Assembly: GCF_024746815.1 (NCBI RefSeq)
Contig: NZ_CP080525.1
Location: forward strand, 6,194,501 to 6,258,500
Source of the DNA: Mesorhizobium sp. AR07
GTDB lineage: Bacteria; Pseudomonadota; Alphaproteobacteria; Rhizobiales; Rhizobiaceae
Direction of reading: 5' to 3'
DNA length: 64,000 bases
A model generated the notes under the pieces. That model saw nothing but the letters and a program-made list of their open reading frames with translations. It was not told where the DNA came from and made no database searches. The translations under genes were made by a program, and so were the position numbers. The number at the start of each line of letters is the position of its first letter. The stretch's first letter is position 1. This document shows, piece by piece, positions 38,163-48,036 of the stretch.

Positions 38163-38218
38163 TTGACAGGTCGCCTATTTCAATTTACGAGTGATGAAAA
38201 TCAAAATTCGTCACTCGT
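38163..38218 (+). promoter_or_regulatory. promoter and TetR operator of the RND efflux operon
   Basis: A consensus TTGACA (38163-38168) is followed after 17 bp by TACGAG (38186-38191). ACGAGTGATGAA (38187-38198) and TTCGTCACTCGT (38207-38218) are 12-bp inverted arms with one mismatch and an 8-bp spacer, overlapping the -10 and lying 16 bases upstream of the tetR ATG. This is the expected autorepressor layout. Confidence 0.65.
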
Positions 38219-38234
38219 TAAACAATAGAGAGCC

Positions 38235-38843
38235 ATGTCCGAAGCCGCCAACATAGTCGCCGATGCCGCCCGACAGGAAAATGTGACGCGCATTCTCGAC
38301 TGCGCCGAGCGCCTGTTCCGGCACTATGGCTACGGCAAGACCAATGTAGCCGACATCGCCCGCGAACTCGGCATGTCGCCTGCCAACATCTACCGTTTCT
38401 TCGCCTCCAAGGTCGAAATCCACCAAGCGGTCTGCGGCCGGATGCTCGGCGCCAGCTACAAGATGGCCTACGAGATTTCGCGTCTGCCGATCAGCGCCGA
38501 GGAGCGGCTTCGGCGCTACGTTCATGCGCAATACAAGATGACGATGGAGGTCATGCTCGACGAGCAGAAGGTCCATGAAATGGTCATCGTCGCGCTCGAA
38601 CGGGATTGGGGCGTCATCGACAAGCATGTCGACGGCATTCACGACCTGTTCGCGGAGGTGATCAGAGACGGCATCGAGGCCGGCGAGTTCAGGGAACAGG
38701 ATCCGGTGATCGCGTCGCGCTGCTTCGGCGCCGCCACCGTCATCCTGTGCCATCCGCAGATGGTGGCGCAGTGCCTTGCCAAGACCAATCGGGCGATGCC
38801 CGACGACCTCATCGATTATGCAATCAAGGCCTTGAAGAAATAG
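38235..38843 (+). CDS. TetR-family repressor of the RND efflux operon
   Basis: 202 residues. The TetR helix-turn-helix is RLFRHYGYGKTNVADIARELGMSPANIYRFFASK (residues ~28-61); the C-terminal helical ligand domain is of the CprB/TetR_C_33-like type. It is followed after 52 bases by the efflux adaptor on the same strand and carries its probable operator directly upstream. The ligand would be the compound exported by the pump. Confidence 0.9.
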   Translation: MSEAANIVADAARQENVTRILDCAERLFRHYGYGKTNVADIARELGMSPANIYRFFASKVEIHQAVCGRMLGASYKMAYEISRLPISAEERLRRYVHAQYKMTMEVMLDEQKVHEMVIVALERDWGVIDKHVDGIHDLFAEVIRDGIEAGEFREQDPVIASRCFGAATVILCHPQMVAQCLAKTNRAMPDDLIDYAIKALKK

Positions 38844-38895
38844 CGCCGCACGTCGGTGCCGGTGTCGACCATTCATCTCCAGTTGGAGTACCAAG

Positions 38896-40038
38896 ATGTC
38901 TTTGTCCCGTTCCGTCCTTCGCAAGCTGCCAGCCGCCGGCCTGATCGTCGCGGCGCTCGGGCTTGCCGGCTGCTCGCAGGAGAAAGCCGAAGTCAAGGAC
39001 ATCATCCGCCCAGTCAAGGTCGTCGAGATCGCCCAGGCGCATGACACCCGCACGCTCTCCTATTCCGGGTCGGTGCGCGCCCGCACCGAAAGCGCCCTGG
39101 CGTTCCGGGTCAACGGCAAGATCACGCAGCGCCTCGTCGACATTGGTCAGCACGTGGCCTCAGGCGATGTTCTCGCCCGCATCGATCCCGTGGATTACGA
39201 CCTTTCGGTCAAGAGCGCCCAGGCAGCGCTCGATGCCGCCGAGCGGCAGGTCGAGACGGTCGAGCTTGCCCGCAAGCGCGCCGAGCAGCTTTTTGCCAAG
39301 AACTTTGCACCGAAATCGCAACTCGAACAGGCGACGCTGACCTATGACCAGGCGGTTGCCACGCGTGATTCCGCGCGTTCGTCGCTGGACCAGGCCAAGA
39401 ACCAGGTCGGCTATACCGACCTCAAGGCCGACAGGGATGGCATCGTCACCGCGGTCAGTGCCGATGTCGGCCAGGTGGTCGGCTCCGGTACGCCGGTGGT
39501 CACAGTCGCGGTCGACGGCGAAAAGGAAGTGCTGATCGCCGTGCCGGAGATGGAAATCGCCGAATTCAAGCCGGGCAAGGTGGTCAAGGCGGGCTTCTGG
39601 TCCGACGATAGACTGGCGCTCGAGGGCAAGGTTCGCGAAGTCGCCGGCAGCGCCGATCCGCAATCGCGCACCTTCGCCGTTCGCGTCAGTTTGCCCAACG
39701 ATCCGCGCGTTCTCCTCGGCATGACCGCCGGGATCGAGGCGTCGGCGGCCAATGAGCGGCAGCTCGTTTCGATCCCGCTGAGCGCGCTGGCGCAGAAGGA
39801 CAGCCAGTCGATCGTCTGGACCGTCGATCGCGGCGCCGACACCGTTCATGCCCGTCCGGTCAAGGTCGCCGAGTTCGCCGCCGATGGCGTGCGGGTCGCC
39901 GAAGGGTTGAAGCCCGGCGATGTCGTGGTCGCTGCCGGTACGCAGTTCATGACCGAGAACCTGAAGGTGAAGCTCGCGGGTGACACGGTGCTGCAATCCG
40001 CCTCCGCGGCAGACAGCGACGCCAGGCAGGTGCGCTGA
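38896..40038 (+). CDS. RND efflux membrane-fusion lipoprotein
   Basis: 380 residues with a lipoprotein signal ending in the lipobox LAGC (Cys near residue 24). The mature chain has the HlyD/AcrA order: lipoyl-like strands (GSVRARTESALAFRVNGKI), coiled-coil hairpin (AQAALDAAERQVETVELARKRAEQLFAK), second lipoyl half (DLKADRDGIVTAVSADVGQVV) and beta-barrel. It bridges the inner-membrane pump to an outer-membrane channel, whose gene is not present here. A GGAG-type ribosome site precedes the ATG. Confidence 0.9.
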   Translation: MSLSRSVLRKLPAAGLIVAALGLAGCSQEKAEVKDIIRPVKVVEIAQAHDTRTLSYSGSVRARTESALAFRVNGKITQRLVDIGQHVASGDVLARIDPVDYDLSVKSAQAALDAAERQVETVELARKRAEQLFAKNFAPKSQLEQATLTYDQAVATRDSARSSLDQAKNQVGYTDLKADRDGIVTAVSADVGQVVGSGTPVVTVAVDGEKEVLIAVPEMEIAEFKPGKVVKAGFWSDDRLALEGKVREVAGSADPQSRTFAVRVSLPNDPRVLLGMTAGIEASAANERQLVSIPLSALAQKDSQSIVWTVDRGADTVHARPVKVAEFAADGVRVAEGLKPGDVVVAAGTQFMTENLKVKLAGDTVLQSASAADSDARQVR

Positions 40039-40240
40039 AGACAGACAACCGGCTGCGCGTTCCCGCGGCCGCTGGTTTCCGGGCGGCAAGCGCCCAGACC
40101 GAGGCGCTCGATTGATGCGTCCCCCGCGCATCGATTCTCGCGTCCCACCGCGATGAGTGTTTCTCCGCTCGGAGAGCCTTGCCGCCCGGAAGCCACCACC
40201 GAACTCGATCTTGTTGCACTAGACAGATGGACCTGCATCG

Positions 40241-43200
40241 ATGACCAATTCCACGGAAGAGAAGCGGCCCTTCAACCTTTCGCGCTGGGCAATCGGCCAC
40301 CCCTCGATTGCGCGCTTCCTGTTCGGCCTCATCATCATTTCCGGCGCGCTCGGCCTGATGCGCATGGGCCAGAAGGAAGACCCCGATTTCACCTTCCGGG
40401 TGATGGTCGTCCAGGCGATCTGGCCGGGCTCCTCGATCCAGGAGATGGAAGACCAGGTCGTCAACAAGATCGAACGCAAGCTGCAGGAGACGCCGCATCT
40501 CGACTTCGTGCGCTCCTTCACCCGCGCCGGCAGCGCCATCATCACGGTGCAGATCAAGGGCGACACCAACGCCGCCGAAGTGACGGACGCCTTCTATCAG
40601 GTGCGCAAGAAGGTCGGCGATATATCAGGCGATCTGCCGCAAGGCCTGCTCGGTCCCTATTTCAACGATGAGTTCGGCGACACCTTCATCACCCTGCATT
40701 CGATCAGCGGCGACGGCTTCAGCTATCCGGAATTGAAGAAATTCGCCATCCAGGCCCGCGACATGCTGCTGACGACGCCCGGCGTCGAGAAGGCCGTGAT
40801 CATCGGCGACCAGCCGGAAAAGCTCTACATTGACGTCTCGTCCAAGGCGTTGGCCGAACGCGGCCTGACGCTTCCCGATCTGCAGAACGCGATCAAGGGA
40901 CAGAACAATGTCGACCCGGCCGGCTCAGTCGACACCGGCGCCAACTCGGTGCGCATTTCGGTCGAGGGCGATGTCAGCAAGGTCGAGGATATCCGTAATC
41001 TGCGCCTGCGCGCCGGTGGCCAGGTCACCCGGCTGGGCGACATTGCCACCGTGACGTCGGGGCTGGAAGATCCGTTCCAGCGCAAATACCGCTTCAACGG
41101 TCACGACAGCGTGCAGCTTGGCGTCGTCATGGCCAAGGGCTTCAAGGTCACCGATGTCGGCAAGGATGTCGAGGCGACCTACAAGCGCTTCGAAGAGACG
41201 CTGCCCTATGGCGTTTCGGTCGACCAGATTTCCGATCAGCCGGGCGTCGTCACGGATGCGGTCGCCGAATTCATGCATGCGCTTGGCGAAGCGCTGCTGA
41301 TCGTGCTCGTCGTCTCGTTCCTGTCGATCGGCTGGCGTTCCGGCCTGGTCATCGCCATCGCCATTCCGCTGGTTCTGGCCGCCACTTTTGCCATCATGTA
41401 CGAACTCGGCATCGACCTGCAGCGCATCTCGCTCGGCGCGCTGATCATAGCGCTCGGCCTGCTCGTCGACGACGCGATGATCGTCGTCGAAATGATGGAG
41501 CGCAAGCTGGAGGAAGGGTTGGTCAAGATCGAGGCGGCGAGTTTCGCCTATTCCTCGACCGCCTTCCCGATGCTAACCGGCACGCTGATCACCACCGCCG
41601 GCTTCATCCCCGTCGGCTTTGCCGCCTCGACGGCCGGCGAATATGTCCGCACTCTGTTCTATGTCGTCGGCATCGCGCTGATCGTTTCCTGGTTCGTCGC
41701 GGTCTATTTCACGCCATGGCTCGGCAACATGATCCTGAAGCAGCGCAAGCATGCCGGCAGCCATCACGATGTCTTCGACACCCGTTTCTACCGACGGCTG
41801 CGCTCGACCGTGGGCTGGGCCGTGCGCCATCGCATCATCGTGCTTGTCATGACGCTGGTGACCTTCGGCACCAGCCTGTGGGCGTTCCAGTTCATCCCGC
41901 AGAACTTCTTCCCGCAATCGTCGCGGCCGGAAATCCTCGTCGATCTCTGGCTGCCGGAAGGCACCAGCATCAAAGAAGTCGAGGCGCAGGCCAAGGCGCT
42001 TGAAACCAAGATGATGGACGACAAGGACAAGCGTTTCATCGCCACCTATATCGGCGAAGGCGCGCCGCGCTTCTTCCTGCCGCTCGATCAGCAATTGCGC
42101 AATCCGAACTTCGCCCAGCTTCTGGTGATGGCCAATGATGAGCCGGCCCGCGAACGGCTGATCGTCAAGCTCCGCACCGTCCTGGCCGAGGACTTCCCGT
42201 CGGTCCGCGCCAAGGTCGACCGCCTGTTCCTCGGCCCGCCCACCGGCTGGCCGGTGCAGATGCGCGTCATGGGTCCGGATCGCCAGGAGGTGCGCCGCAT
42301 CGCCGACCAGGTGAAGGCGAAGTTCCGCGAAGACCCGCTGCTTGGCGCCGTGCATGACGATTGGCTGGAGCCGGTGCCGGCGATGAAGCTGGTCATCGAC
42401 CAGGATCGCGCCCGGGCGCTTGGCGTCACATCGCAGCGCATCCGCCAGATGCTGCAGGCGACGATGTCCGGCGCGCCGCTCGACGACTTCCGCGACGGTG
42501 AGGAGACGGTCTCCATCGTTGCCCGCGAGCCGGATGCCAGCCGCAGCCTGCTGTCCTCGGTCGACTCCGTCTATATCCCGACCGATTTCGGCGGCTTCGT
42601 GCCGCTGTCACAGGTGGCCAAGGTGGTGCCGGTGCTGGAGCAAGGCATCGAATGGCGGCGTGACCGCCTGCCGACCATCAGCGTGCGGGCGACGCTGCCC
42701 GACGGTGTGCAGTCGAACGACGTCGTCACCAAGATGTACAAGGACATGCAGGGCCTGCGCGACGGGCTGGCGCCCGGCTACAAGATCGAGATCCAGGGTG
42801 GTGCGGAAGACTCTGCCGAAAGCCAGGCGTCGATCGCCGCCAAGGCGCCGATCATGCTGGCCATCATCGTCGTGCTGTTGATGATCCAGCTGCAGAATTT
42901 CGGCAAGGCGATGCTGGTGCTGGCGACCGGCCCGCTCGGCATCATCGGTGCTGCCGCCGCCCTGCTGATCAGCGGCGCACCGTTCGGCTTCGTCGCCATC
43001 CTCGGCGTCATCGCGCTGCTCGGCATCATCATGCGCAACTCGATCATCCTGGTCGACCAGATCGATCAGGACATCGCCAAGGGCATGGAGCGCTCGGAGG
43101 CGATCATCGGCTCGGCTGTCCGCCGCTTCCGGCCGATCGTGCTGACGGCGATGACGGCGGTGCTGGCGCTGATCCCGATTTCGCGTGCCGTGTTCTGGGG

Positions 43201-43381
43201 GCCGCTTGCTTACGCCATGATGGGCGGCATTCTCGTTGCCACGGTGCTGACCATCCTGGTCCTGCCGGCTGGCTACGCCCTGTTCTTCGGCCGGGAGCCC
43301 AAGAAGCGCGGGGCCGATGCTGCCGAAGCATCCGTGACGGACCAGCCGGAAAGGCCCCAACTGGCGCTGGCCGCCGAATAG
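40241..43381 (+). CDS. RND efflux pump, inner-membrane permease
   Basis: 1046 residues, full length for an HAE1/AcrB-like RND transporter with twelve membrane segments and two large periplasmic loops. The proton-relay Asp pair of helix 4 is in LGLLVDDAMIVVEMMERKLEEG. The second half repeats the fold (GAPFGFVAILGVIALLGIIMRNSIILVDQI). It drives export of a drug, fatty acid or solvent by proton antiport. A 202-base gap separates it from the adaptor gene; I see no ORF or terminator there, so both are probably cotranscribed with tetR. Confidence 0.93.
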   Translation: MTNSTEEKRPFNLSRWAIGHPSIARFLFGLIIISGALGLMRMGQKEDPDFTFRVMVVQAIWPGSSIQEMEDQVVNKIERKLQETPHLDFVRSFTRAGSAIITVQIKGDTNAAEVTDAFYQVRKKVGDISGDLPQGLLGPYFNDEFGDTFITLHSISGDGFSYPELKKFAIQARDMLLTTPGVEKAVIIGDQPEKLYIDVSSKALAERGLTLPDLQNAIKGQNNVDPAGSVDTGANSVRISVEGDVSKVEDIRNLRLRAGGQVTRLGDIATVTSGLEDPFQRKYRFNGHDSVQLGVVMAKGFKVTDVGKDVEATYKRFEETLPYGVSVDQISDQPGVVTDAVAEFMHALGEALLIVLVVSFLSIGWRSGLVIAIAIPLVLAATFAIMYELGIDLQRISLGALIIALGLLVDDAMIVVEMMERKLEEGLVKIEAASFAYSSTAFPMLTGTLITTAGFIPVGFAASTAGEYVRTLFYVVGIALIVSWFVAVYFTPWLGNMILKQRKHAGSHHDVFDTRFYRRLRSTVGWAVRHRIIVLVMTLVTFGTSLWAFQFIPQNFFPQSSRPEILVDLWLPEGTSIKEVEAQAKALETKMMDDKDKRFIATYIGEGAPRFFLPLDQQLRNPNFAQLLVMANDEPARERLIVKLRTVLAEDFPSVRAKVDRLFLGPPTGWPVQMRVMGPDRQEVRRIADQVKAKFREDPLLGAVHDDWLEPVPAMKLVIDQDRARALGVTSQRIRQMLQATMSGAPLDDFRDGEETVSIVAREPDASRSLLSSVDSVYIPTDFGGFVPLSQVAKVVPVLEQGIEWRRDRLPTISVRATLPDGVQSNDVVTKMYKDMQGLRDGLAPGYKIEIQGGAEDSAESQASIAAKAPIMLAIIVVLLMIQLQNFGKAMLVLATGPLGIIGAAAALLISGAPFGFVAILGVIALLGIIMRNSIILVDQIDQDIAKGMERSEAIIGSAVRRFRPIVLTAMTAVLALIPISRAVFWGPLAYAMMGGILVATVLTILVLPAGYALFFGREPKKRGADAAEASVTDQPERPQLALAAE

Positions 43382-43440
43382 GTGTTGTCGGCTGGGGCCG
43401 GTCTGCCCAGGCTATCGCATATGGATTCTTGCGAAGAAGG

Positions 43441-43596
43441 ACCCCCACCCTAACCAACCGGGGCGAGCCACGGGTCTCGCCCGTCCTTCGGACCCCCACA
43501 AGGGGGAGGGAAGCTGCCGCGCTCTTCCCCTTTGGCGTAAAACGTCGGCAATATGTCGAGATCAGCACCTACGGAAGTTTCCCTCCCCCTTGTGGG
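43441..43596. repeat. palindromic intergenic repeat split by the IS481-type element
   Basis: The left outer arm ACCCCCACCCTAACC (43441-43455) pairs with GGTTAGGGGTGGGGGT near 44876-44891, beyond the insertion. Inside are several stems of CCCCCAC/GTGGGGG type and CCCTCCCC...GGGGAGGG, the last of which is the insertion point. Similar repeats are common in rhizobial intergenic DNA. Confidence 0.65.
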
Positions 43597-44866
43597 TGTT
43601 TGGACCGGAGACATCGCGAACAGGTGTGCGAGGACATCGCGAACAGTTTTGCATGCTATCGAGCCATGGCATTGAGGTCGATGGTTTCTATTTTCTGGTG
43701 CCTGAACCAGGCGTCGAAGAGGCCGTCTGTTGCGGTCGGACGGAAGGCAACGGATTTTCCGGCGAAGGCTTTGCAGAGGCGCATTTTGCGGCCGAGAATA
43801 GAGACGAAGCCATGCTGCTGAACGCGGCGGATGAGATCGTCCTTGGCGTATTCGAACGGCTCGACAATTTCGCGATACTGGCGCTGCGAGGCCCGGTAGC
43901 GGTCGAGCGGCACGGCGCCGTCCAGCGCGTCGTGGGGACGCTGGGCGTTGTAGACATGGCGCCACTGGTCGAAGGCGTGCTGAGCCTTGGCGAGATCGGC
44001 GAAGGGTGGTCCCTGCAGCGCCTCGGCCTTGAGCGTTCGGTGGAAGCGCTCGTCCTTGCCGAGTGTCTGCGGGTGGCAAGGCCTGGAGTGGCTGACGGCG
44101 ACGCTGGCCTCGATCAACCAGACGGTGAGCAGCGTGAAGTTGTTGCGGCCGCCATCGCCCCAGGGCGGGCCATTGTCGGTGGCGATGCGCCACGGCAGGC
44201 CATAGCGACGGAAGGCCTCGATCAGGCGCGTTTGCACGGTTTGGGTGGTCTGATCGGAGCAGGCCGACAGCACGATCGAGAAGCGCGAATGGTCGTCGAG
44301 CACGGTGAGCGGATGCAGCCGGCCGGTGCGCAGGGCGACATGGCCCTTGAAGTCCATCTGCCACAGATCGTTGGGGGCTTCGTGCTCGAAGCGGATGAAA
44401 GGCTGCGCCCCGCCGCCCTGCAATCCGAGCTCGATCCCGTTGCGGCGCAGGATGCCGGTCACCGTCGAGGGCGAAGGGGTGCCGATACCCTCGCGAGCGA
44501 GCACACGCGCGATCTTGCGCCCACCCCAGGCCGGATGCGCCGCACGCACCCAAAGGGCTGCCGCTTCGACCTCAGGGGCGCTGCGCCGTGGGCTCAAATG
44601 GGGCTGCCGCGAACGCTCCAAAAGCCCCGCATCGCCTTGCGCTCGATAGCGAGCGATCAGCTTGTGGGCCAACGTCCGGCCGATTCCGAAGCGCCGACAC
44701 AACGCGCTCACATTCGCACCCGCCGCGCTCGCCAACCTGACGAATTCCAATTTCTGTTTCATCGCGCTGTTGTCCCCGAATGGCATCCCGAACCCCCTCG
44801 CGCAAAACGCGCAAAACTGTTCGCGATGTCTTCGCACACCTGTTCGCGATGTCTCCGGTCCAAACA
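43597..44866 (-). mobile_element. IS481-type insertion sequence, 1270 bp, intact
   Basis: Terminal inverted repeats of 56 bp (43597-43652 and 44811-44866) start TGTTTGGACCGG and differ at one position (36th base). Each end holds two direct copies of GACATCGCGAACAG with a 23-bp period, probable transposase sites. The flanks show a 5-bp target duplication GTGGG (43592-43596 and 44867-44871). Removing the element rejoins CCCTCCCC-CTTGT-GGGGAGGG, a perfect repeat hairpin. The only gene is the transposase. Confidence 0.93.
43656..44786 (-). CDS. IS481-family transposase (DDE)
   Basis: 376 residues from the ATG at 44786; the open frame begins 17 codons earlier inside the inverted repeat. N-terminal helix-turn-helix domain (VSALCRRFGIGRTLAHKLIARYRAQG), then an rve integrase core with D in NDLWQMDFKGH, D in IATDNGPPWG and E in LGKDERFHRTLKAE. 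The frame is uninterrupted, so it is likely functional. It has no role in the neighbouring pathways. Confidence 0.93.
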   Translation of the reverse strand: MPFGDNSAMKQKLEFVRLASAAGANVSALCRRFGIGRTLAHKLIARYRAQGDAGLLERSRQPHLSPRRSAPEVEAAALWVRAAHPAWGGRKIARVLAREGIGTPSPSTVTGILRRNGIELGLQGGGAQPFIRFEHEAPNDLWQMDFKGHVALRTGRLHPLTVLDDHSRFSIVLSACSDQTTQTVQTRLIEAFRRYGLPWRIATDNGPPWGDGGRNNFTLLTVWLIEASVAVSHSRPCHPQTLGKDERFHRTLKAEALQGPPFADLAKAQHAFDQWRHVYNAQRPHDALDGAVPLDRYRASQRQYREIVEPFEYAKDDLIRRVQQHGFVSILGRKMRLCKAFAGKSVAFRPTATDGLFDAWFRHQKIETIDLNAMAR

Positions 44867-45003
44867 GTGGGGAGGGGTTAGGGGTGGGGGTATTTGTAGG
44901 GCGAAACCTCGGTTTTCCGCCTGCGATCTGCCGCCGGTCGCACTCACCCGGCGCCGCGCATTACCGGTATTCGGCGTCAAAAAGCGCGAAGCGGGATTGC
45001 GCC

Positions 45004-45045
45004 TTAAATCGCCTTGTTGTACGAACGTTCAACAAGGCGATTTAA
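45004..45045. promoter_or_regulatory. 42-bp palindromic operator, site 1 of the methylated-amine regulon
   Basis: Perfect 16-bp arms TTAAATCGCCTTGTTG and CAACAAGGCGATTTAA flank a near-symmetric core TACGAACGTT. It ends 12 bases before the hydrolase start codon. The inner part (CTTGTTG - ACGA/CGT - CAACAAG) recurs at 56926-56963. A BetI-like TetR regulator encoded at the end of the same operon is the probable binder. Confidence 0.75.
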
Positions 45046-45057
45046 CGAGTACCTGCC

Positions 45058-47066
45058 GTGGTACGGACCGAGTTCCCCTTTGCCGTCGAAACCGTCGATC
45101 CGCTCTGGATCACGCTGGCCGACGGCACACGCATCGCCGCCACTCTGTGGCGCCCGCGCACCGACGTGAAGGTGCCGGTCGTCGTCGAAATGGTGCCCTA
45201 TCGGCGCCGCGATGGCACCGTTGCGCGCGACATCGATATCCACCCCTGGCTTGCCGGCCACGGCATCGCTTGCGCCCGCATCGATATCAGGGGCTCGGGC
45301 GATTCAGACGGCGATCTTGCCGACGAATATCTGCCGCGCGAGCAAGAGGACGCCTGCGAGATCATCGCCCATCTGGCAGCACTGCCCTGGTGCAACGGCA
45401 ATGTCGGCATGACCGGCATTTCCTGGGGCGGCTTCAACGCGCTGCAGGTGGCGGCACGCCGGCCGCCGGCCTTGAAGGCCATCATCGCCAACTGCGCCAC
45501 CGACGATCGCTACGCCGACGACATCCACTATATGGGCGGCGCGCTGCTGACCGAGCAGGAGATGTGGTCGAATTTCATGCTGGTGAAGAAGGCGATGGCG
45601 CCCGATCCGCAGATCGTCGGCGACGCCTGGCGCGCCATGGGACCAGCCGTCTGGCGGCGACCAGCTCGCTGTCGGAAACCTGGCTGGCGCATCAGCGCCG
45701 CGACGACTACTGGCGGCAGGGTTCGGTTTGCGAAGACCGCGCCGCGATCGAATGCGCGGTCATGGCCGTCTGCGGCTGGGAAGACAGCTACTCCAACTTC
45801 GTGCCGCGCCTGCTCGAGCACCTGCCGGGACCGAAGCTTGGCATTGTTGGTCCGTGGTCGCATGCCTATCCCTGCCGCGGCGCGCCGGGGCCGCTGATCG
45901 GCTATTTGCAGGAAGCGCTGCGCTGGTGGCGCCATTGGCTGTGTGGCGAAGACACCGGCATCATGGATGAGCCGCTCTACCGAGTCTGGATCACCGGCGA
46001 GGAGCGGCCTCAACCTTTCTATCTCCCCGATCATGCCGGCAACTGGGCCGCCGAGGATGTGTGGCCGTCGCCGCGCGTCGAGCGCCGTGCCTTGCACCTG
46101 AACGCCGCCGGGCTGGGCAGTCAGGCAGTGCCCGGCGCCACGCTTGCCGTACGCTCGCCGGCCACCGCCGGCCGCGATTGCGGCCGCTGGGGCGGCTATG
46201 GCGGCTCTTGCCCTGATATGGCCATCGACCAGCGCCGCGAGGACGGTCAGGCCTTGTGCTTCGACACGCCACCTCTTGACGGCGACCTGACATTGCTCGG
46301 CGCGCCGGAACTCGATCTGCTCGTCAGCGTCGACCAGCCGCATGTCAATTTCGCCGCCCGACTCTGCGATATCTATCCCGACGGCACCTCGGCGCTGATG
46401 ACTTATGGCGTGCTCAATCTCAGCCACCGCGACAGCCACGAGCATCCGACGCCGTGCCCAGTGGGCACTCAATTTCGCGTGCGGCTGAAGCTCAACGATT
46501 TCGCCCGCACTGTGCCCAAGGGCCATCGCATCCGGCTGGCGCTGGCCAACCAGCACTGGCCGATCCTGTGGCCGCAACCGAAATTGTCGACGCTGTCGGT
46601 GGCGAGCGGCGACAGCACGGTGATGCTTCCGGTGCGCCCGCCGTCGCCGCGCGACCGTGACGTCCGCTTCGAGCCGGCCGAAACCGCGCCGCCGGTTCCC
46701 ACCACCACGCTGGATGACGGCTTCGACCGCCGCATCGTCACCGATGATGTCGGCACGGGCATACAGACCATCGCGCTGTCTTCCGACCATGGATGCAGGC
46801 GCTACGACGATCGCGCAATCACCGTGTCCTCGGCCAACAGCGATACGATGAGCATTCGCGCCGACGATCCGCTGTCGGCCAAGCTCGTCACGGAATACCG
46901 CTGGGCCGTCGCCAGCGGCGATGCCGGCACCGAAGCGATGGCGGTGACCGAACTGACATCAGATGAGACCCATTTCAACTTGAGTTGGCGCCTTGAGGCG
47001 CGAGAACGAGGCAAGCTCGTCCACAGCGCCTCGGCAACGCGGCGCATCAGGCGCGATTTCGCCTGA
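45058..47066 (+). pseudogene. CocE/NonD-family (X-Pro dipeptidyl-peptidase-like) hydrolase, frameshifted
   Basis: From a GTG at 45058 the frame is a typical alpha/beta hydrolase: FAVETVDPLWITLADGTRIAATLWRP, DIRGSGDSDG and nucleophile elbow GMTGISWGGFNAL. After GDAWRAM (45639) the frame is lost. It resumes in the next frame as TSRLAATSSLSETWLAHQRRDDYW and runs through the C-terminal PepX_C beta domain to 47066. Restoring one T between 45639 and 45640 gives MWTSRL and a 669-residue full-length protein. It is either a recent inactivating deletion or a sequencing error. The family cleaves amides and esters. Confidence 0.82.
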
Positions 47067-47085
47067 CAGGAGCGGAGAGGGGACC

Positions 47086-48036
47086 ATGCTTGCATATGCA
47101 GTGAAGCGCATCGGTCTCGGCCTCCTGATCCTAATGCTCGTCATGATCGCCATGTACGCGGCCGTCTTCCTGGTTCCGGGCGATCCGGCAACCGTGGCGC
47201 TTGGTCCGCGCGCCACGCCGGAACTGAAGCGGCTGCTGATCGAGCGCATGGGCCTAGACCAGCCTGTCTGGTGGCAGATCGTCGAATTCTTCCGCAACGC
47301 GCTGACCGGCAATCTCGGCTACGACGTCTGGTCGAATCGGCCGGTCTCCACTCTGGTCCTGGAGGCGCTGCCGAACACGCTGATCCTCGGGCTGACCGCG
47401 CTTGGCGTCGCGCTTCTCATCGGCGTTCCGCTCGCCTGCCTGTCGGTGATGCGGCGCGGCACGCTCGCCGATGCCGTCATCGGCGTACTCTCGGTCGGCG
47501 TCATCGCCGTGCCGTCTTTCGTCGTCGCCATCTATTCGCTGCTGCTCTTTGCCGTGACGCTGCGCTGGCTGCCGGCCATCGGCGCCGGCGAGGCCGGCGA
47601 TTTCATCAGCCAAGCCAAGGCGCTGATCATGCCGGCCGCGGCCATCGCGCTCGGCTGGATCGGCTATATCGCTCGCATGGTGCGTGCCTCGATGATGGAG
47701 GTGATGGGCGAGCCGCACATCCGCACCGCGCGCTCCTTCGGCCTGCCGGAGTGGAAGATCGTCTCCAAATACGCGCTGCGCATCGCCATCATCCCGACCA
47801 TCTCGCTGGTCGCCGTCAGCCTCGGCAGCATCCTGTCCAGCGCCGTCTTCGTCGAGGCGGTGTTCGCGCGGCCCGGCATCGGCAAGCTGATCACCGATGC
47901 CGTCAACACCCGCAACTATCCGGTCGTCATGGGCACCGTGCTGATCATGACCGCCATCTACGTCTCCATCACCATCGCCGCCGATCTGTTGATCGCGCGG
48001 CTCGACCCGAGGGTGCGCGATGTCTTCCGTGGCTGA
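47086..48036 (+). CDS. ABC transporter permease, DppB type (methylated-amine locus)
   Basis: 316 residues from the ATG at 47086 with GGAGAGGGG upstream, 19 bases after the hydrolase. It has six membrane segments; after helix 1 comes LVPGDPATVALGPRATPELKRLLIERMGLDQPVWWQ, as in DppB. The EAA loop is RTARSFGLPEWKIVSKYALRIAIIP. It overlaps the DppC-type gene by 17 bases. It forms the channel of the importer encoded by the next four genes. Confidence 0.9.
   Translation: MLAYAVKRIGLGLLILMLVMIAMYAAVFLVPGDPATVALGPRATPELKRLLIERMGLDQPVWWQIVEFFRNALTGNLGYDVWSNRPVSTLVLEALPNTLILGLTALGVALLIGVPLACLSVMRRGTLADAVIGVLSVGVIAVPSFVVAIYSLLLFAVTLRWLPAIGAGEAGDFISQAKALIMPAAAIALGWIGYIARMVRASMMEVMGEPHIRTARSFGLPEWKIVSKYALRIAIIPTISLVAVSLGSILSSAVFVEAVFARPGIGKLITDAVNTRNYPVVMGTVLIMTAIYVSITIAADLLIARLDPRVRDVFRG

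Noticed and set aside
43590-47066. Very long plus-strand open frame spanning the IS481 element and the hydrolase
   Set aside because: Its first half is antisense to the transposase and its last part is simply the second-frame half of the frameshifted hydrolase. It is not one protein.
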